Part shown: positions 46,724 through 59,040 of the stretch, piece by piece
Layout of the letters: each line of letters starts with the position of its first letter
How positions within the stretch are numbered: position 1 is the stretch's first letter
NCBI RefSeq assembly: GCF_040869045.1
Contig: NW_027137020.1
Coordinates: 1 to 64,000, forward strand
Length of the DNA: 64,000 nucleotides
Source: Eurosta solidaginis
Taxonomy: Eukaryota; Arthropoda; Insecta; Diptera; Tephritidae
Direction: 5' to 3'
Made by a program: the position numbers and the translations under genes
Notes under the pieces: generated by a model
What the model saw: the letters and a program-made list of their open reading frames with translations, nothing else
The model's database searches: none
Told to the model about the DNA's origin: nothing

Positions 46724-46965
46724 ACTGGCGGCAGCGTGTTCCACCTACCCCATCGAAGATCCTGGCCTCACAACCCTGGCAAAGTAAAATCAATATTTTA
46801 GAAATAAGTTTTTTTATTAGAAAAAAATTTTTCTAAGCGGGTTCGTCCCTCGTCAGTGATTTGAAAAACACTCCGAGTGTATTTCTGCCATGAAAAGCTT
46901 CCCAGGAAAACTAATCTGTCTTGCAGATGCCGTTTGAAGTCGGTATAAAACATACTAGCCGAACC
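46724..46965 (+). mobile_element. SINE-A fragment (head and middle)
   Basis: A decayed head (GGCGGCAGCGTGTTCCACCT), then body blocks AATATTTTAGAAATAAG, TTTTTCTAAGCGGGTTCG, CTTGCAGATGCCGTTTGAAG and GTCGGTATAAAACATA. It stops before the 3' third. The missing 3' third type sequence occurs alone at 47622-47748. Confidence 0.82.
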
Positions 46966-47621
46966 CGTGCGCATCTTGCTCAACAAATATAAATGTCTTA
47001 TATCAAATATCAGCAGAAATCAATTGTTCTACCAATCAATCATTTACCAATAAAAACGTATATGCGCATGAGCTGCCATCTGCGGAATGTTAGCAACTGC
47101 CGGTAATGCTGTGTTAGTTCTAATCAAGATCAAATTGTGACATAATACAAATAGATTTCTTTGTGTGCTCACAATCGTTTATTTTTAACAAATTATTTTA
47201 ATAAAATATAGCTAAACAAAAGCATTACGACCAAAAATGGCCATAGCTCACTAATAGCACGAATGTCTATCTTTACAGCAAAAATTTTATTTATAGATTT
47301 TGATTCAAAATAAGAGCGAAAAAGGGACCTGCACACATGTATGTAATACTCCTATATTGCCACAAAAGGCTAGGTACATTCCCAAATATCAGAGTGTCGA
47401 TATGTTGCTGTTTGAACGTTTTTGTTTTTGTATTCAATAATGCAATGTACCTAAATTTAATTTTTTTCTTGTCACACTTATGCTGCTACAATCGCAAAAA
47501 TTTTATAGGCTGTCTTGTTTTGATTTCGAATTCAGAACATATAGCGAGCATTGTCTATTAGCAATATAGGAGTATTACATATATGCCTGCACATAAAAAC
47601 CGCCATTAGAAAAAATATATA
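46966..47621. other. Unassigned AT-rich non-coding DNA
   Basis: No gene or known repeat is recognised between two SINE-A pieces. Confidence 0.4.
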
Positions 47622-47812
47622 AGATATTTCCCGTCCCGCAAATTGTTAGGAAAAATTAAAAAGGAACATGACGCAAATTGAAGGAGAAGCTCGACTTAAG
47701 TTATCTTCGGAGGTTATCGCGCCTTATACTTATTTATTTTTAAATAGGCTAGGACCTTCGGTTCGTCAACCCTTAACCTTTATACCATGATAGCCGCCGC
47801 AGCAATAAAGAA
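47622..47812. mobile_element. Rearranged SINE-A pieces: 3' end (+) next to head (-)
   Basis: 47622-47748 matches the SINE-A 3' end on the plus strand (GTCCCGCAAATTGTTAGG, TATCTTCGGAGGTTATCGCG). 47755-47812 matches the SINE head on the minus strand (GGCGGCTATCATGGTATAAA, GTTGACGAACC). The joined pieces cannot come from one simple insertion. An inversion or insertion of one SINE next to another is needed. Confidence 0.65.
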
Positions 47813-48239
47813 GAATCTTAATTCCTTAGGACACCATAGCTAGTGCTGAAAAAGCTAGTTGGTTTCCAAGCAAAAGAGATTTAGATCGAACGGAAATCAA
47901 AATATTTCCCTGCGTGGTATGTATCTCAAAATTATGTATACTAATATGAACACACTTAAATTATACATACGCTTGAACAAATACCCATAAGGACATGAGT
48001 ACTTCCATAGCAAATTGAGCCGTTTATTTTGGTTACAATATAAGGTATATTCTTTTATTTTGAATGATTGTTCGGTCAGAAACTTAGAATAAAACTTCTA
48101 TCCTTCGTTGCTAAGGCGAGAATATGTCGGTTGTTCCTTTGAAAGCAGCAAGGTTGAAGAAATCGCGCGAGAGAGATAGTCTTCATATCTTGTTTGGTTG
48201 CGAATGGCTCCGGAAAAAATGCAATCCGCGGTATACCTC
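47813..48239. other. Unassigned non-coding DNA
   Basis: No gene or known repeat is recognised. Confidence 0.4.
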
Positions 48240-48660
48240 CGACGAGGTATATGTATGTCATGCTAATTTTTCTTTCCTTCCTACGAATTGGTGGGACAGG
48301 ACCTGTTACTGAAGATGCGGAAACACCCCAGTCGCTTTGACTTTTCGTTTTGTTATGGTCATATATATTCGACAATTATTGCTTTCTATTTTTTTTTGAA
48401 AATACTGGTAATGCCTGCAGCTACACTAAATTTTAGATAAATAAAATTCAAGCAGTTGTATGGGTTTTGAGATCTTGTATATGGGATCTTCTATCTATTT
48501 AAATAACAGGACCTATAGGTTTTAAGCCCACTCCGAACAGCATTTGCAAGACAGATGATTTTTTACTGTGAGGATTTTCAAACAAGAAATACACTCGGAA
48601 TTTTTGCCCAACCAGTCCGCGGGGGAACCCCTCATATTAAAACATTTGCTTAGGATTTCT
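48240..48660 (-). mobile_element. Old SINE-A copy split by a 201-bp insertion
   Basis: The parts 48262-48304 (CTACGAATTGGTGGGACAGG) and 48506-48660 (AAGCCCACTCCGAACAGCAT, CACTCGGAATTTTTGCCCA) are consecutive in SINE-A, minus strand. The 9-bp word ACAGGACCT stands on both sides of the intervening 48305-48505 sequence (48296-48304 and 48506-48514). Confidence 0.78.
48305..48505. mobile_element. 201-bp insertion with 9-bp target duplication, unclassified
   Basis: It is flanked by ACAGGACCT repeats inside a SINE-A copy, so it must be a later insertion. I see no inverted termini and no poly-A tail. No other copy is seen in the window. A 9-bp duplication occurs with Mutator-like elements, but also with retroposons. 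Confidence 0.6.
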
Positions 48661-48735
48661 TTATTACGAAGTGTCTTTTTTTCGGTCAAAGGTTTTAACT
48701 TACTTTGTGTATAGACCGAGAATTGAGAAGGCAAA

Positions 48736-48906
48736 ATAAAATTTAATTTTTCCTTCATACGCGTTTCGACGCTTTCACTTCTTCCTCAAGGAGTCTGATT
48801 ATTTATCTTTGTGGGTGTCTTTTTAGATAAAACTATGAGACCCCCTGAGAAAAACATGAAAGCATCGAAATGCGTGGGAGGGTAAAGGAAAACTTAAATT
48901 TTCCTT
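48736..48906. repeat. Imperfect foldback around ACGCGTTTCGACGCTTTCA
   Basis: The left arm (48736-48796) contains AAAATTTAATTTTTCCTTCA, then ACGCGTTTCGACGCTTTCAC. The right arm (48826-48906) contains its partner ATGAAAGCATCGAAATGCGT and GGAAAACTTAAATTTTCC. Loop about 30 nt. Related half-sites occur near 10846 and 58181-58291. Confidence 0.7.
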
Positions 48907-48910
48907 GGCA

Positions 48911-50189
48911 ATTCACAACGTAAAGCCATATTAGTGCAGTTTCTTTTTTTTATATTGATAAGTTTATAATATTTAAATTCAATCTTTAGAATAAAATGGG
49001 GACAGCACTCCAACTGACTTTTTATTCATCAACTGTGAGATCGATTAATTTTAAATTTTGCGTTCTGGTAATTTGAGCAAAAATTAACGCAAATTATTAA
49101 GGACTTTTTTCGGCATAAAATGCCCCTTTTGCATAATAATTTCGTTGGACTATTTTTTGATTTTAGTTTAGCTTTTCAACTATTTTCAACAGTTGCCATA
49201 ACGCTTGGTTGAAATCTACACACAAATACACAAACAACTTTACACTGAACGTTCACTTTCAAATAACAACAATAACATACACAAGCAGTAATTTGTGTAT
49301 TAAATTTTTTAATGGTTGGGCTGTGCAAAAAATGCCATGCATCCAACCATTATTTAATATTTTGTATATAGAAATGTCTTTCTGATATAATTATTTTTAC
49401 GTGAAAACTTCTACCTACCATGACTGCTGATTTTTGTATACAGACTTCTGATGGGAGCAAATCGAGAGGGGGAGCGCATTTGAAATGAAGGCAACCGGAA
49501 GTGTTACAGCGGCGTGCATCCGCTTGAGCAGCAGCGTAGTTCTGAATCTTGAATGTAAGCGCTGAAGTGAGCGCAAAAAAGCATCGTGAACGATGAGTTG
49601 CCGCTTGCGTATTGCCAGGATGAGGACAAGTGAGCATCATTATGTTGATTGTGTAACAAAATTTTCTTCTTAACGAAATGCTTGTACTGTACTAGAGGGC
49701 GAAGGGGTAAAAACTCTGCGACGGCGATTCTCATGGACGCTTGGCAGGCCGCAGTCGAACACAATGTGCAGGCTGGATGGGTGCGTAGTACAACATCCCA
49801 TTTAGAAGTAACAACCACCATACGCCACACACTATCCTGGCAGCCTCTTTCCACAACAATTTTTTAACACTCATATGCAGGCAAGCAGAAAAAATTGAAA
49901 ATAGAATGTTTTTTTGTTCTTGTTATGAGAAAAGCATGAAATAAATTTCAATAAAAGCGTCAACCAATGACGCGCGTAAGCGTTGCAGTGCACATAATAT
50001 TTGCGAACTCAATGCAACGAAACGCAAATTCATTGGAGCGTGTTAACACACATACTTGCATAGAAGATTTTAGCAGCACAGACTTCAGTACATGTACACA
50101 CGCGTGTAGAAAAATAGCAGCGGACATTTTTTACGAATTTCCCGAGTTGTTTTCTTACTTTTTTATTTTCGTTAATTAAACATTTTTAG
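48911..50189. other. Unassigned DNA including a GC-richer stretch at 49430-49870
   Basis: Minus-strand frames of 96 and 116 codons (49640-49350 and 49854-49504) cover a stretch with more even base composition than its surroundings. Neither resembles a known protein, and they overlap each other, so I do not call a gene. The segment is a candidate for unique, possibly conserved DNA. Confidence 0.35.
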
Positions 50190-51300
50190 ATGAATTTTCT
50201 TTCGAAAACGAAAACAAATTTTTCGAATTTCGACTCCTTCGTATACGTTTTTGAAACAATTGTATTTAAGTTAAATTAATTTGGAATTGTGTGATTTGTA
50301 AAAAAAACATAGAAATTTCACTAAAGTTTCAAACGCTTCTCGAATTTTTGACGTTTTTATAACTTTTTTACTTTTATTCAATTATTTGTGAAGCGCATCT
50401 TAATTCTTCGAACTCCTTCGAAAAAATGTTGGCAACTTTTGAACTTTTTTTGTTTACTTTTATTCAATTATTTTTGAAGCGCTAAGTGTGGATTAAAACA
50501 AATTAAAAAAAATATAGTACAAAAGTTTAAAAAATTTTTTCGAAGGAGTTCGGAATTCGAAGAACTAAGGAATTTTAACTCCTTCGAAAAATGTTTGAAA
50601 CTATTGTACTATTTTTTTAATCCACATTTTGCGTGTCAGAAAATCTAAAACAAGCTTCGGAAACAAATTCTTGCAAATTACGGAGCGGAGATTTCGAACT
50701 TTAAAATTTCTGGCGAAAAATATAGTTCACTCCAAAATTGCATAATAAAGATATTTTTAGAAATTGGAAAAAAATCACTTAAGTTTCAAAATACTTCTCG
50801 AATTTTCGAAGATTTGCACGAAAAGAGAATATCCCAAATCAATAAGTGATTTGAAGGACTTCGAAAAATGCAAGTCAAATCATATTTTGCAGCTTCGTTG
50901 CACAATTTTATTAAATTCGAAAAAAAAATCTCACAAATATCAAAAAAAACTCGAATTACGAACTTTTACAAAAATGTTTTTGAAATTTGTTTGCTTCAAT
51001 TAAATTTTTCTGAAAGATGTTTTGGGTATTTGCATTATATTTCTTGACATAATTATATTTGACAACAAAGCTGCATAGTAAAAAGTTTTTAGAAATTGGA
51101 AAAAAAGAATTCTACTAATGTTCCACTAGGATTTCTATAACTTTTTGCATTTCGAACTTTTTCGAAAACGTTTTTGAAACTTTTGTAATTTAATGCAATC
51201 ATTTTTTAAGTGTTTTTTCTGCTTTTTTTTTTAATGCTACATATGTTTAAAGCTGAAAATCTAAATCAAATTAGGAAATAAACTTTAAAAAAACAATGCA
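50190..51300. repeat. Degenerate AT-rich tandem repeat with CTCCTTCGAAAAA words
   Basis: The phrase CTCCTTCG..GTTTTTGAAAC..TTGTA recurs at about 50231, 50408 and 50578 (spacing 170-177 bp), with weaker units to about 51180 and one inverted word near 50536. TTTACTTTTATTCAATTATT occurs twice (50365, 50450). No coding capacity. Confidence 0.6.
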
Positions 51301-51346
51301 AATTTTAAGAGATTTCACGGTTGCACTCTTGTTGATTACCATGACA

Positions 51347-51688
51347 TAGAAGGGGTGTGTAGCGCAACCCTTCAGGTTGCCAGCGCAATATATAGCTTCT
51401 GCAAATCCAATTGTCAACCTCACCTATCCGCGGCGAATCCTGTTTCACTAGCAGACGAGGCTCTGGCGCCCCAAGCTCCTCATGGATCTTGGGGGGTGGG
51501 GAGGGAGGGGATGGACTGAAGGTTTAATGTGGCCACATAAATCGTTCCCGAGATGGTCGGGCTAGCACCTTAATGGTGCTGTGGTACCGGAGCGTACCGG
51601 ATCTGCACCCGGCAAAGGACCATCACATCGATAACACTCCCCAAAGCCTTCGGGGAGCAACCTTATCGCTACAACAACAACAACAACA
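51347..51688 (+). mobile_element. Poly-CAA-tailed SINE-like retroelement, copy 4, 5'-truncated, with target duplication
   Basis: It matches 34213-34549 closely and ends in a pure CAA tail. Direct repeats ACCATGACA flank it at 51338-51346 and 51689-51697. 5' truncation plus a tail plus a target duplication shows that the family moves by target-primed reverse transcription. The stems CCCGA/TCGGG and AGCACC/GGTGCT are intact here. Confidence 0.9.
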
Positions 51689-51697
51689 ACCATGACA

Positions 51698-52457
51698 GAG
51701 ACTAAAAAAGTTTTTAAAAATTTCAGTTAAAATTTTTAACATTTGGATGAAACTTTTCCAAAAGGTTTTTCGAAAACTTTTTAAAAATGGTTTTAAATAG
51801 TTTTTGTTATTCTCTTCATACATCTTGTTTAACTAAACAAAACTTTAATTAACTAATAAAATTAGCGAATATTTGTAGCTGCTATTTCTTTACTCCTAGA
51901 TGTATTTGTTACCGTAACTTCGCTTATGTGTATTTGCTGCTATGATTTGTATGCAGAAAATATTTTCTTAATCTAGCAATTTTGCTGCTGTTGCTGATGG
52001 ATACAATGATGCCAACTTCCATTATTTTTCCGCCCACTCATCTGCTATCAGGGGCTTTTTAGAGTAATGTATCCGTATACGTATTAGCGTTGCCAAATGT
52101 GCCGAAATCCTACGAAACATGGCCATATTTGCGGCTTCGATTGTATTCAGCTCATTAGCATATTGTGTGCAACTCTGTAAAGAAGAAAAATTCATCCCTA
52201 CCCTGCAAAAATCGTCTGACCAAAAACGCACACAGCCACACGGTACGATCACATTAATAGGAACGAAACAAAAAAGTTTGTGAAAAATCTACTCTCGCCA
52301 ATGCATATGTGACTATGAATATGACTACTACAATGACCGGCCACAATGACCGTAATTACTAGTCAGATAAAATGGAGCGGTTTTGCAGGGTACTGTGGTT
52401 CTGAATATTGTCATTGTTGCACGCCTAAATATTCATTTTGCATGGGGAAGTGTTTTG
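51698..52457. other. Unassigned non-coding DNA
   Basis: No gene or known repeat is recognised between the CAA-tailed copy and HINE-D. Confidence 0.4.
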
Positions 52458-55318
52458 TTATACTCAGTTGAGCAGAGCTCACAGAGTATATTAAGTTTGA
52501 TTGGATAACGGTTGGTTGTACATATATAAAGGAATCGAGATAGATATAGACTTCCATATATCAAAATAATCAGGATCCAAAAAAAATTTGATTGAGCCAT
52601 GTCCGTCCGTCCGTCCGTCCGTCCGTCCGTTAACACGATAACTTGAGTAAATTTTGAGGTATCTTGATGAAATTTGGTATGTAGGTTCCTGAGCACTCAT
52701 CTCAGATCGCTATTTAAAATGAACGATATCGGACTATAACCACGCCCACTTTTTCGATATGGAAAATTTGGAAAAACCGAAAAAATGCGATAATTCATTG
52801 CCAAAGGCGGTTAAAACGATGAAACTTGATAGATGAGTTGACGTTATGACGCAGAATAGAAAATTAGTAAGATTTTGGACAATGGGCGTGGCACCGCCCA
52901 CTTTTACAAGAAGGTAATTTAAAAGTTTTGCAAGCTGTAATTTGGCAGTCGTTGAAGATATCATGATGAAATTTGGCAGGAACGTTACTACTATTACTAT
53001 ATATGTGCTAAATAAAAATTAGCAAAATTGGATGAAGAACACGCCCACTTTTTAAAAAAAAAAATTTTTTAATTCAAATTTTGACAAAAAATTTAATATC
53101 TTTACTGTATATAAGTAAATTAAGTCAAAATTCAACTCCAGTAATGATATGATGCAACAAAATACAAAAATAAAAGAAAATTTCAAAATGGGCGTGGCTC
53201 CGCCCATTTTCATTTAGTTTGTCTAGAATACTTTTAATGCCATAAGTCGAACAAAAATTTACCAATCCTTTTGAAATTTGGTAGGAGCATAGACTCTATG
53301 ACGGTAACTGTTCTCTGTGAAAATGGGCGAAATCGGTGGAAGCCACGCCCAGTTTTTATACACAGTCCACCGTCTGTCCTTCCGCTCGGCCGCTAACACA
53401 ATAACTTGAGCAAAAACCGATATATCTTTACTAAGCTTAGCCCACGTACTTACCTGAACTCACTTTATCTTGGTATAAAAAATGGCCGAAATCCGACCAT
53501 AACCACGCCCACTTTATCGATATCGAAAATTACGAAAAATGAAAAAAATGCCATAATTCTATACCAAATACGAAAAAAGGGATGAAACATGGTAACTGGA
53601 TTGGTTTATTGACGCAAAATATAACTTTGGAAAAAACTTTGTAAAATGGGTGTGACACCTACCATATTAAGTAGAAGAAAATGAAAAAGTTCTACAAGGC
53701 GCGAAATCAACAGCCCTTGGAATCTTGGCAGGAATACTGTTAGTGGCATTGAATATATAAATAAATTAGCAGTACCCGACAGATGATTTTCTGGATCACC
53801 TGGTCCACATTTGGTGGATATCGCGAGAACGCCTTCACATATACATCTAAGGGCCACTCGCTTTTAAAACCCTCATTAATACCTTTAATTTGATATCCAT
53901 ATCGTACAAACACATTTTAGAGTCACCCCTAGGCCACCCTAATGGCAATATCTCGAAAAGGCGTGCACCTATAGACCTAATGCCCACTCCCTCTTAAAAT
54001 GCTCAGTAACACCTTTCGTTTGATACCCATATCGTTCAAACATTCTAGAGTCACCCCTGGCCCACCCTAATGGCGATATCTCGAAAAGGCGTCCACCTAT
54101 AGACCTAATGCCCACTCTCTCTTAAAATGCTCAGTAACAACTTTCGTTTGATACCCATATCGTACAAACATTCTAGAGTCACCCTTGGTCCACCTTTATG
54201 GCGATATCTCGAAAAGGCGTCCACCTATAGAACTGAGGATTATTCCCTTTTAAAATACTCATTACCACCTTTCATTTGATACCCATATCGTACAAACACA
54301 TTCTAGAGTCACCCTGGCCCACCCTAATGGCGATATCTCGAAAAGGCGTCCACCTATAGACCTAATGCCCACTCCCTCTTAAAATGCTCAGTAACACCTT
54401 TCGTTTGATACCCATATCGTACAAACACATTCTAGAGTCACCCCTGGCCCACCCTAATGACGATATCTCGAAAAGGCGTCCACCTATAGACCTAATGCCC
54501 ACTCCCTCTTAAAATGCTCAGTAACACCTTTCGTTTGATACCCATATCGTACAACCATTCTAGAATCACCCTTGGTCCACCTTTATGGCGATATCTCGAA
54601 AAGGCGTCCACCTATAGAACTAAGGATTACTCCCTTTTAAAATACTCATTACCATCTTTCATTTGATACCCATATCATACAAACACATTCTAGAGTCACC
54701 CCTGGCCCACCCTAATGGCGACATTTCGAAAAGGCGTCCACCTATAGACCTAATGCCCACTCCCTCTTAAAATGCTCAGTAACACCTTTCATTTGATTCC
54801 CATATCGTACAACTAGAGACACCCCTGGTCCACCTTTATGGCGATATCTCGAAACGGCGTCTACCTAGGGAACTAAGGATCACTCCTTTTCAAAATACTC
54901 ATTAACAGCTTTCATTTGATACCCATATCGTACAAACATATTCTAGAGTCACCCCTGGTCCACCTTTATGGGGATTTCTCGAAAAGGCGTTCACCTATAG
55001 AACTAAAGCCCATTCCCTTTTAAAATACTCATTATCACCCTTCATTTGATACCCGTATCGTACAAACACATTCTAGAGTCAGCCCTGGTCCACCTTTATG
55101 GCGATATCCCTAAATGGCGTTCATCCATAGAACTATGGCCTACTCTCTCTTAAAATACTCTTTAATACCTTCCATTTGATACACATGTCATACAACCACA
55201 TTCCAGGGTTACCCTAGGTTCATTTTCCTACCTGGTGATTTTCCTTATTTTGTCTCCATAGCTCTCAACTGAGTATGTAATGTTCGGTTACAGCCGAACT
55301 TAGCCTTCCTTACTTGTT
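52458..55318 (+). mobile_element. Helentron/DINE-1-like element HINE-D, full length, opposite to HINE-A
   Basis: Starts TATACTCAGTTGAGCAGAGC, then the (GTCC)n tract (about 52601-52630), the ~150-bp unit series, a tandem array of ~130-bp units (about 53830-55200), CTCAACTGAGTATG, a terminal hairpin (GTTCGG, TTACAG loop, CCGAAC) and CTTACTTG followed by T residues. It is collinear with HINE-A in reverse orientation. With HINE-A it brackets about 45 kb as large inverted repeats. Confidence 0.87.
53830..55200. repeat. Tandem array of ~130-bp units inside HINE-D (about 10 units)
   Basis: The word TCTAGAGTCACCC and neighbours recur every 120-135 bp. A subset of adjacent units share the variant CACCCTAATGGCGATATC with GACCTAATGCCCACTCCC, while others have CACCTTTATGGCGATATC with AACTAAGGATTACTCCC. 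The variants recur in blocks, so the array grew by amplifying multi-unit segments. Confidence 0.92.
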
Positions 55319-56279
55319 TTAAAACAACGTTTGGAAAATTAATCCATAGAATATTGAATTCCCATTAAATATAGTAAATGGATTAATTGTTAGCCTGTTT
55401 CATAAAAATATTTGTTATAAATAAATGAGTTTAAAAAGTTTAATTCTATATAAAAATCATTTCGGCAAAGAGCAACCCATACAAATATATGTATGTTTCT
55501 TATTTTTCAAATGTCCCGGGAAATATTTAAAAATCCCGGGAATTTGGCTCAAATTTTAGGTTTGTCCCGGAAACCCGAAATAAAAATGTGGCGACCCTAA
55601 TACGTATGTATGAATATGTAAGAATACATAATGAATACTCTGTAAATTCCAAATGGGCGTCATAGATACCAAAGTTTACACTTCATTTAAGAAGACAGAA
55701 GAGAGGACTCTAAAGTTTGGTGAATGCTTTTGAAACTGCAATTGAAAGTACTTAATTTTTGTATAAGTAAGAAAGCAAAGTCGTTCTTTTATAGGTATAG
55801 TAATATTAAAAGAAAAATTTTCCAAGTTGAGAAGCTGAAAGATTGATTAGCCCATCCTTGGAAAAAAAATCTCATTTCAAAAGATCATAACTGCTTAAAA
55901 AAGCTTGCAAGTCGATTATTAATTTAATGGCCATTGCAACGGGATTAACTAGTTATTTAAGACAAATTAACAGTTAGTTTCACTATTCTGAAACGTGGTT
56001 AATAAATGCGTAAATGCAACAAATGTGGCTTCATTCTCTCCATACATCAATAGCAAAATTAACTATACTTCCCATTGAATGCACTCCCAATAATCATATA
56101 ATTATTTCATTTATCTGAATTCATACTACGATATAGTATTTGCTATCCCCAAATCTAATTTTATCACTTGCAAACAAACATATAGCCATACCCATAAAGA
56201 TACATATACTCACACCAGCGAGCAAGAAAATAGTAGTGCTAGTTTTTATCAAATTTTGACAGGAAGGACTTATTTTTTA
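55319..56279. other. Unassigned non-coding DNA
   Basis: No gene is recognised. The phrase TCCCGGGAAATATTTAAAAATCCCGGGAA near 55515-55543 is a small inverted repeat of TCCCGGGAA. Confidence 0.4.
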
Positions 56280-57000
56280 ATTTATTTTCGATAATTTAAA
56301 AAAAATTTCTTAAATTTAACTGAAGCTTTGCAAACCAGCCTCAAACACGTTTTTGAAAAAATTCGAAAATACAAAAATATTTACGAAAATTGCGAACTTT
56401 CTTTTAGAGTTTTCAAATTAAATTTAAATTCTTTTTTTTTTGGTTTTATAATTTCTCAAAAACTTCTGACTTTCGTTACTAAAACTATGCAAGTTAATCT
56501 CAAAAAAAAAAAAAAAAAAGAAATAAAAAATAATAATCATAAACCTCGAAAAAATTTTGAGTTTTCAAATCAAATTCAAACTAAATTCTTTTGTTTCGTT
56601 AATTTAGGAAAAGCCTAAATTAGTTTCTCGACTGAAATTAGGCAAATTACTCTCAAAAACGTTTTCGAAATAATTCAAAAAATACTTACGAAAATTTCAA
56701 AATATTTTTTTAAATATTTTTTTTTTGTAATTATTATAACTTAAGATAAACTTCCATGACTTTCGTAACGGAAATTATGAAAACCAATCTAAACATTTTT
56801 TCCAAAGCTTTCAATTCAAATTAAAACTAAATTCTTTTTTTTTCAAATTATAATAGCAGTTTAGAAAAAACCTATATGAATTTCTGAACTGAAACTATGC
56901 AACCAAATTTCACAAACATGTTTGAAATTTGGAAAGTTTCAGAAAAATTGGCTACTCTTTGTTTTAGATTTGCCAGCAATTAATTTCTAGTGCAGTGCGT
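56280..57000. repeat. Degenerate AT-rich tandem repeat, ~120-160 bp units
   Basis: The phrase GAAACTATGCAA..CCAATCTCA recurs at about 56322, 56482, 56635, 56772 and 56891, each followed by AAACGTTTTCGAAA-like and ACTTACGAAAATTTC-like words. No coding capacity. Confidence 0.6.
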
Positions 57001-58073
57001 TTTCGTCTAACGTTGGCATGCGCCTACCAAAATTCGTATTGACGTCTAAAATTTTTTTTCGAAAGGTGTTTTGAATTTCCTTTTAATAAAAAAGGGCGTA
57101 TAGCTGTTTTTTGATAGATGAAAATCTCACACACCCTAAGGAAGAAAATTGTCAAAAATCAATACGAGTTTTAGAGACCTATAACTTGCATTTTGGCAGA
57201 CTAAAATCGATTAGGCTACGAAGCTACGTTCACAAAAAAATTAAGAAAAATGTAAAAAAAATTCTCAAATTTTTTCAAAAATTTTCCCGAATTTTCGAAA
57301 ACATATTTTCGATTAATTTACATACTTACATTTACAAAATTTGTGGAAATTTTCTAAACCACCGAAAAAAAGGAGAGTTATGTAGTCAAAATTTTATTGC
57401 TATTTTCGTGTTCGCTGCTGTTGTTATGAGTAAACGATTTGTATTATAGCGAAATTCAATGAATATTTCGAAATGAAACCTAAAATTGCATACCATTTTA
57501 CTGAATGCCTTACCTTTCTTTCATTTATTAATAATTTTTTAAGTTAAGTTCCTATCGTATACTTATATGTAAAAGACTTATTGAAAGAATAAATAAATCT
57601 AATCTAATCTAATCTAAAATCTAATCTAATCCTCTATTGTAACTGCATTTGCTATACAAATTGGCAAAGTATCTAAATTTTCTGATGATTATATGTTTGT
57701 AAAGTTGTTCATTTAAAATGAGTTAAATACATTTACATATTAAACAGATTGTTATATATACACACATATAATTGCATACACATATGTGTATGCATAATTG
57801 ACAGTTGGTTTGACAATATTACACGCTCTCAAAGGCGTGCAATCAATATGTGTTCAATGGAAAAATTTACCATTGGTAATGCAGGTATTTATAGGTATTA
57901 CGATTTCAAATATCTCAAATATTCACAACAAGCGATGGCTAAATGTTTTTTCATATATGTATGGGTGTTTGTATATGTGTCTGTGAGTGAGGTTATTTCT
58001 ATTGTGTGACCAACAGCAATTGATTTCGTATTGAAATTTCTATTTGTTTGGTTAAATCAGTGTTGAAATATAT
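57001..58073. other. Unassigned AT-rich DNA with a short (TCTAA)n run
   Basis: A perfect-to-near-perfect TCTAA run lies at about 57594-57632. No gene is recognised. The 112-codon plus-strand frame at 57111-57449 is Lys/Asn/Phe-rich and looks like chance. Confidence 0.45.
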
Positions 58074-58639
58074 GTATATACAGGGTGAAAGATGAATGTT
58101 GTTGTCAGATAAGAACTACATATAAAAAGGACTTTGAGCACTGATAGACAATACTTAAAAATTGGAAACATTCTCTAAAGGCCCTTTTCAGCATCTTCAG
58201 TTAACGCTGACACTGTATCTGACAGATCGCTGAAAGGTTTTTGTTAAATAAAGTGCCAGTTAGCGTTCACTGAGGATGTTGACCCTAAAAGGGTGCGCTT
58301 ATGCCCATAATTAAGCTCTCAATTCCTTCTTTTTTGCAATTTTTTTCGAGGTTCTTAGCTGAGTACACCCAAAATAAGACTCTATAGCTTGCTTTTATGT
58401 CTTTAGCACAAATTTGTGAGTTCATTACAATATTTGCCTGAGCTGTGAGCCATGGCGTATGATGAACTTTTTCCTCGAAATTATGATAAATATTGAACAA
58501 GTTGAATGGCAAGGTGTTTTGGGTTCAGTTTACTTTACTAGCAAAGTCACAGTTTTATATCATGCAGCATAAAACATATAAAACAAGCGTACCCGTTAGA
58601 CGTTGTCTTGGCCAAAAAACTGCCAATATTTAGAAAGTG

Positions 58640-59040
58640 GAACTCCCTTCCCCGTTATCACTGCCTATATCATCGTATAGACTACTACCTACTTTTTCTT
58701 CAATTTCTCCTTCTTATTCCGGTCTTCCCATATTATTTTTATCTCAACTCCCTTCTCATTATACTTCGCCCTCCCAATCCCAAACCTATTCCCATTCCCA
58801 CTTTTACTTCCACTTCTTCTAAATCTCCTATCTAAATTGCCCACATATGTAATCTATACGAATAACTAATTACGGAGATATCAAATTTAAGTTTTTGTTT
58901 CACTTCTACTTCCATTCCCATTCCTGCTATCTTTCCTATTTCCACTCCCTATGTCTCTCTCATAATACTGTTCTTTTTATGGTATCTATATACCAAATAT
59001 TGGTACAACACTTTCACTCTCCCTACCTCTATCATCTAAG
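58640..59040. repeat. Pyrimidine-rich low-complexity tract (CCCATTCC/CTTCCAC words)
   Basis: A strongly strand-asymmetric C/T-rich stretch with recurring TTCCCATTCCCA and CACTTCTACTTCCA words. Overlapping Ser/Tyr/Leu-rich frames are products of this composition. Confidence 0.75.
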
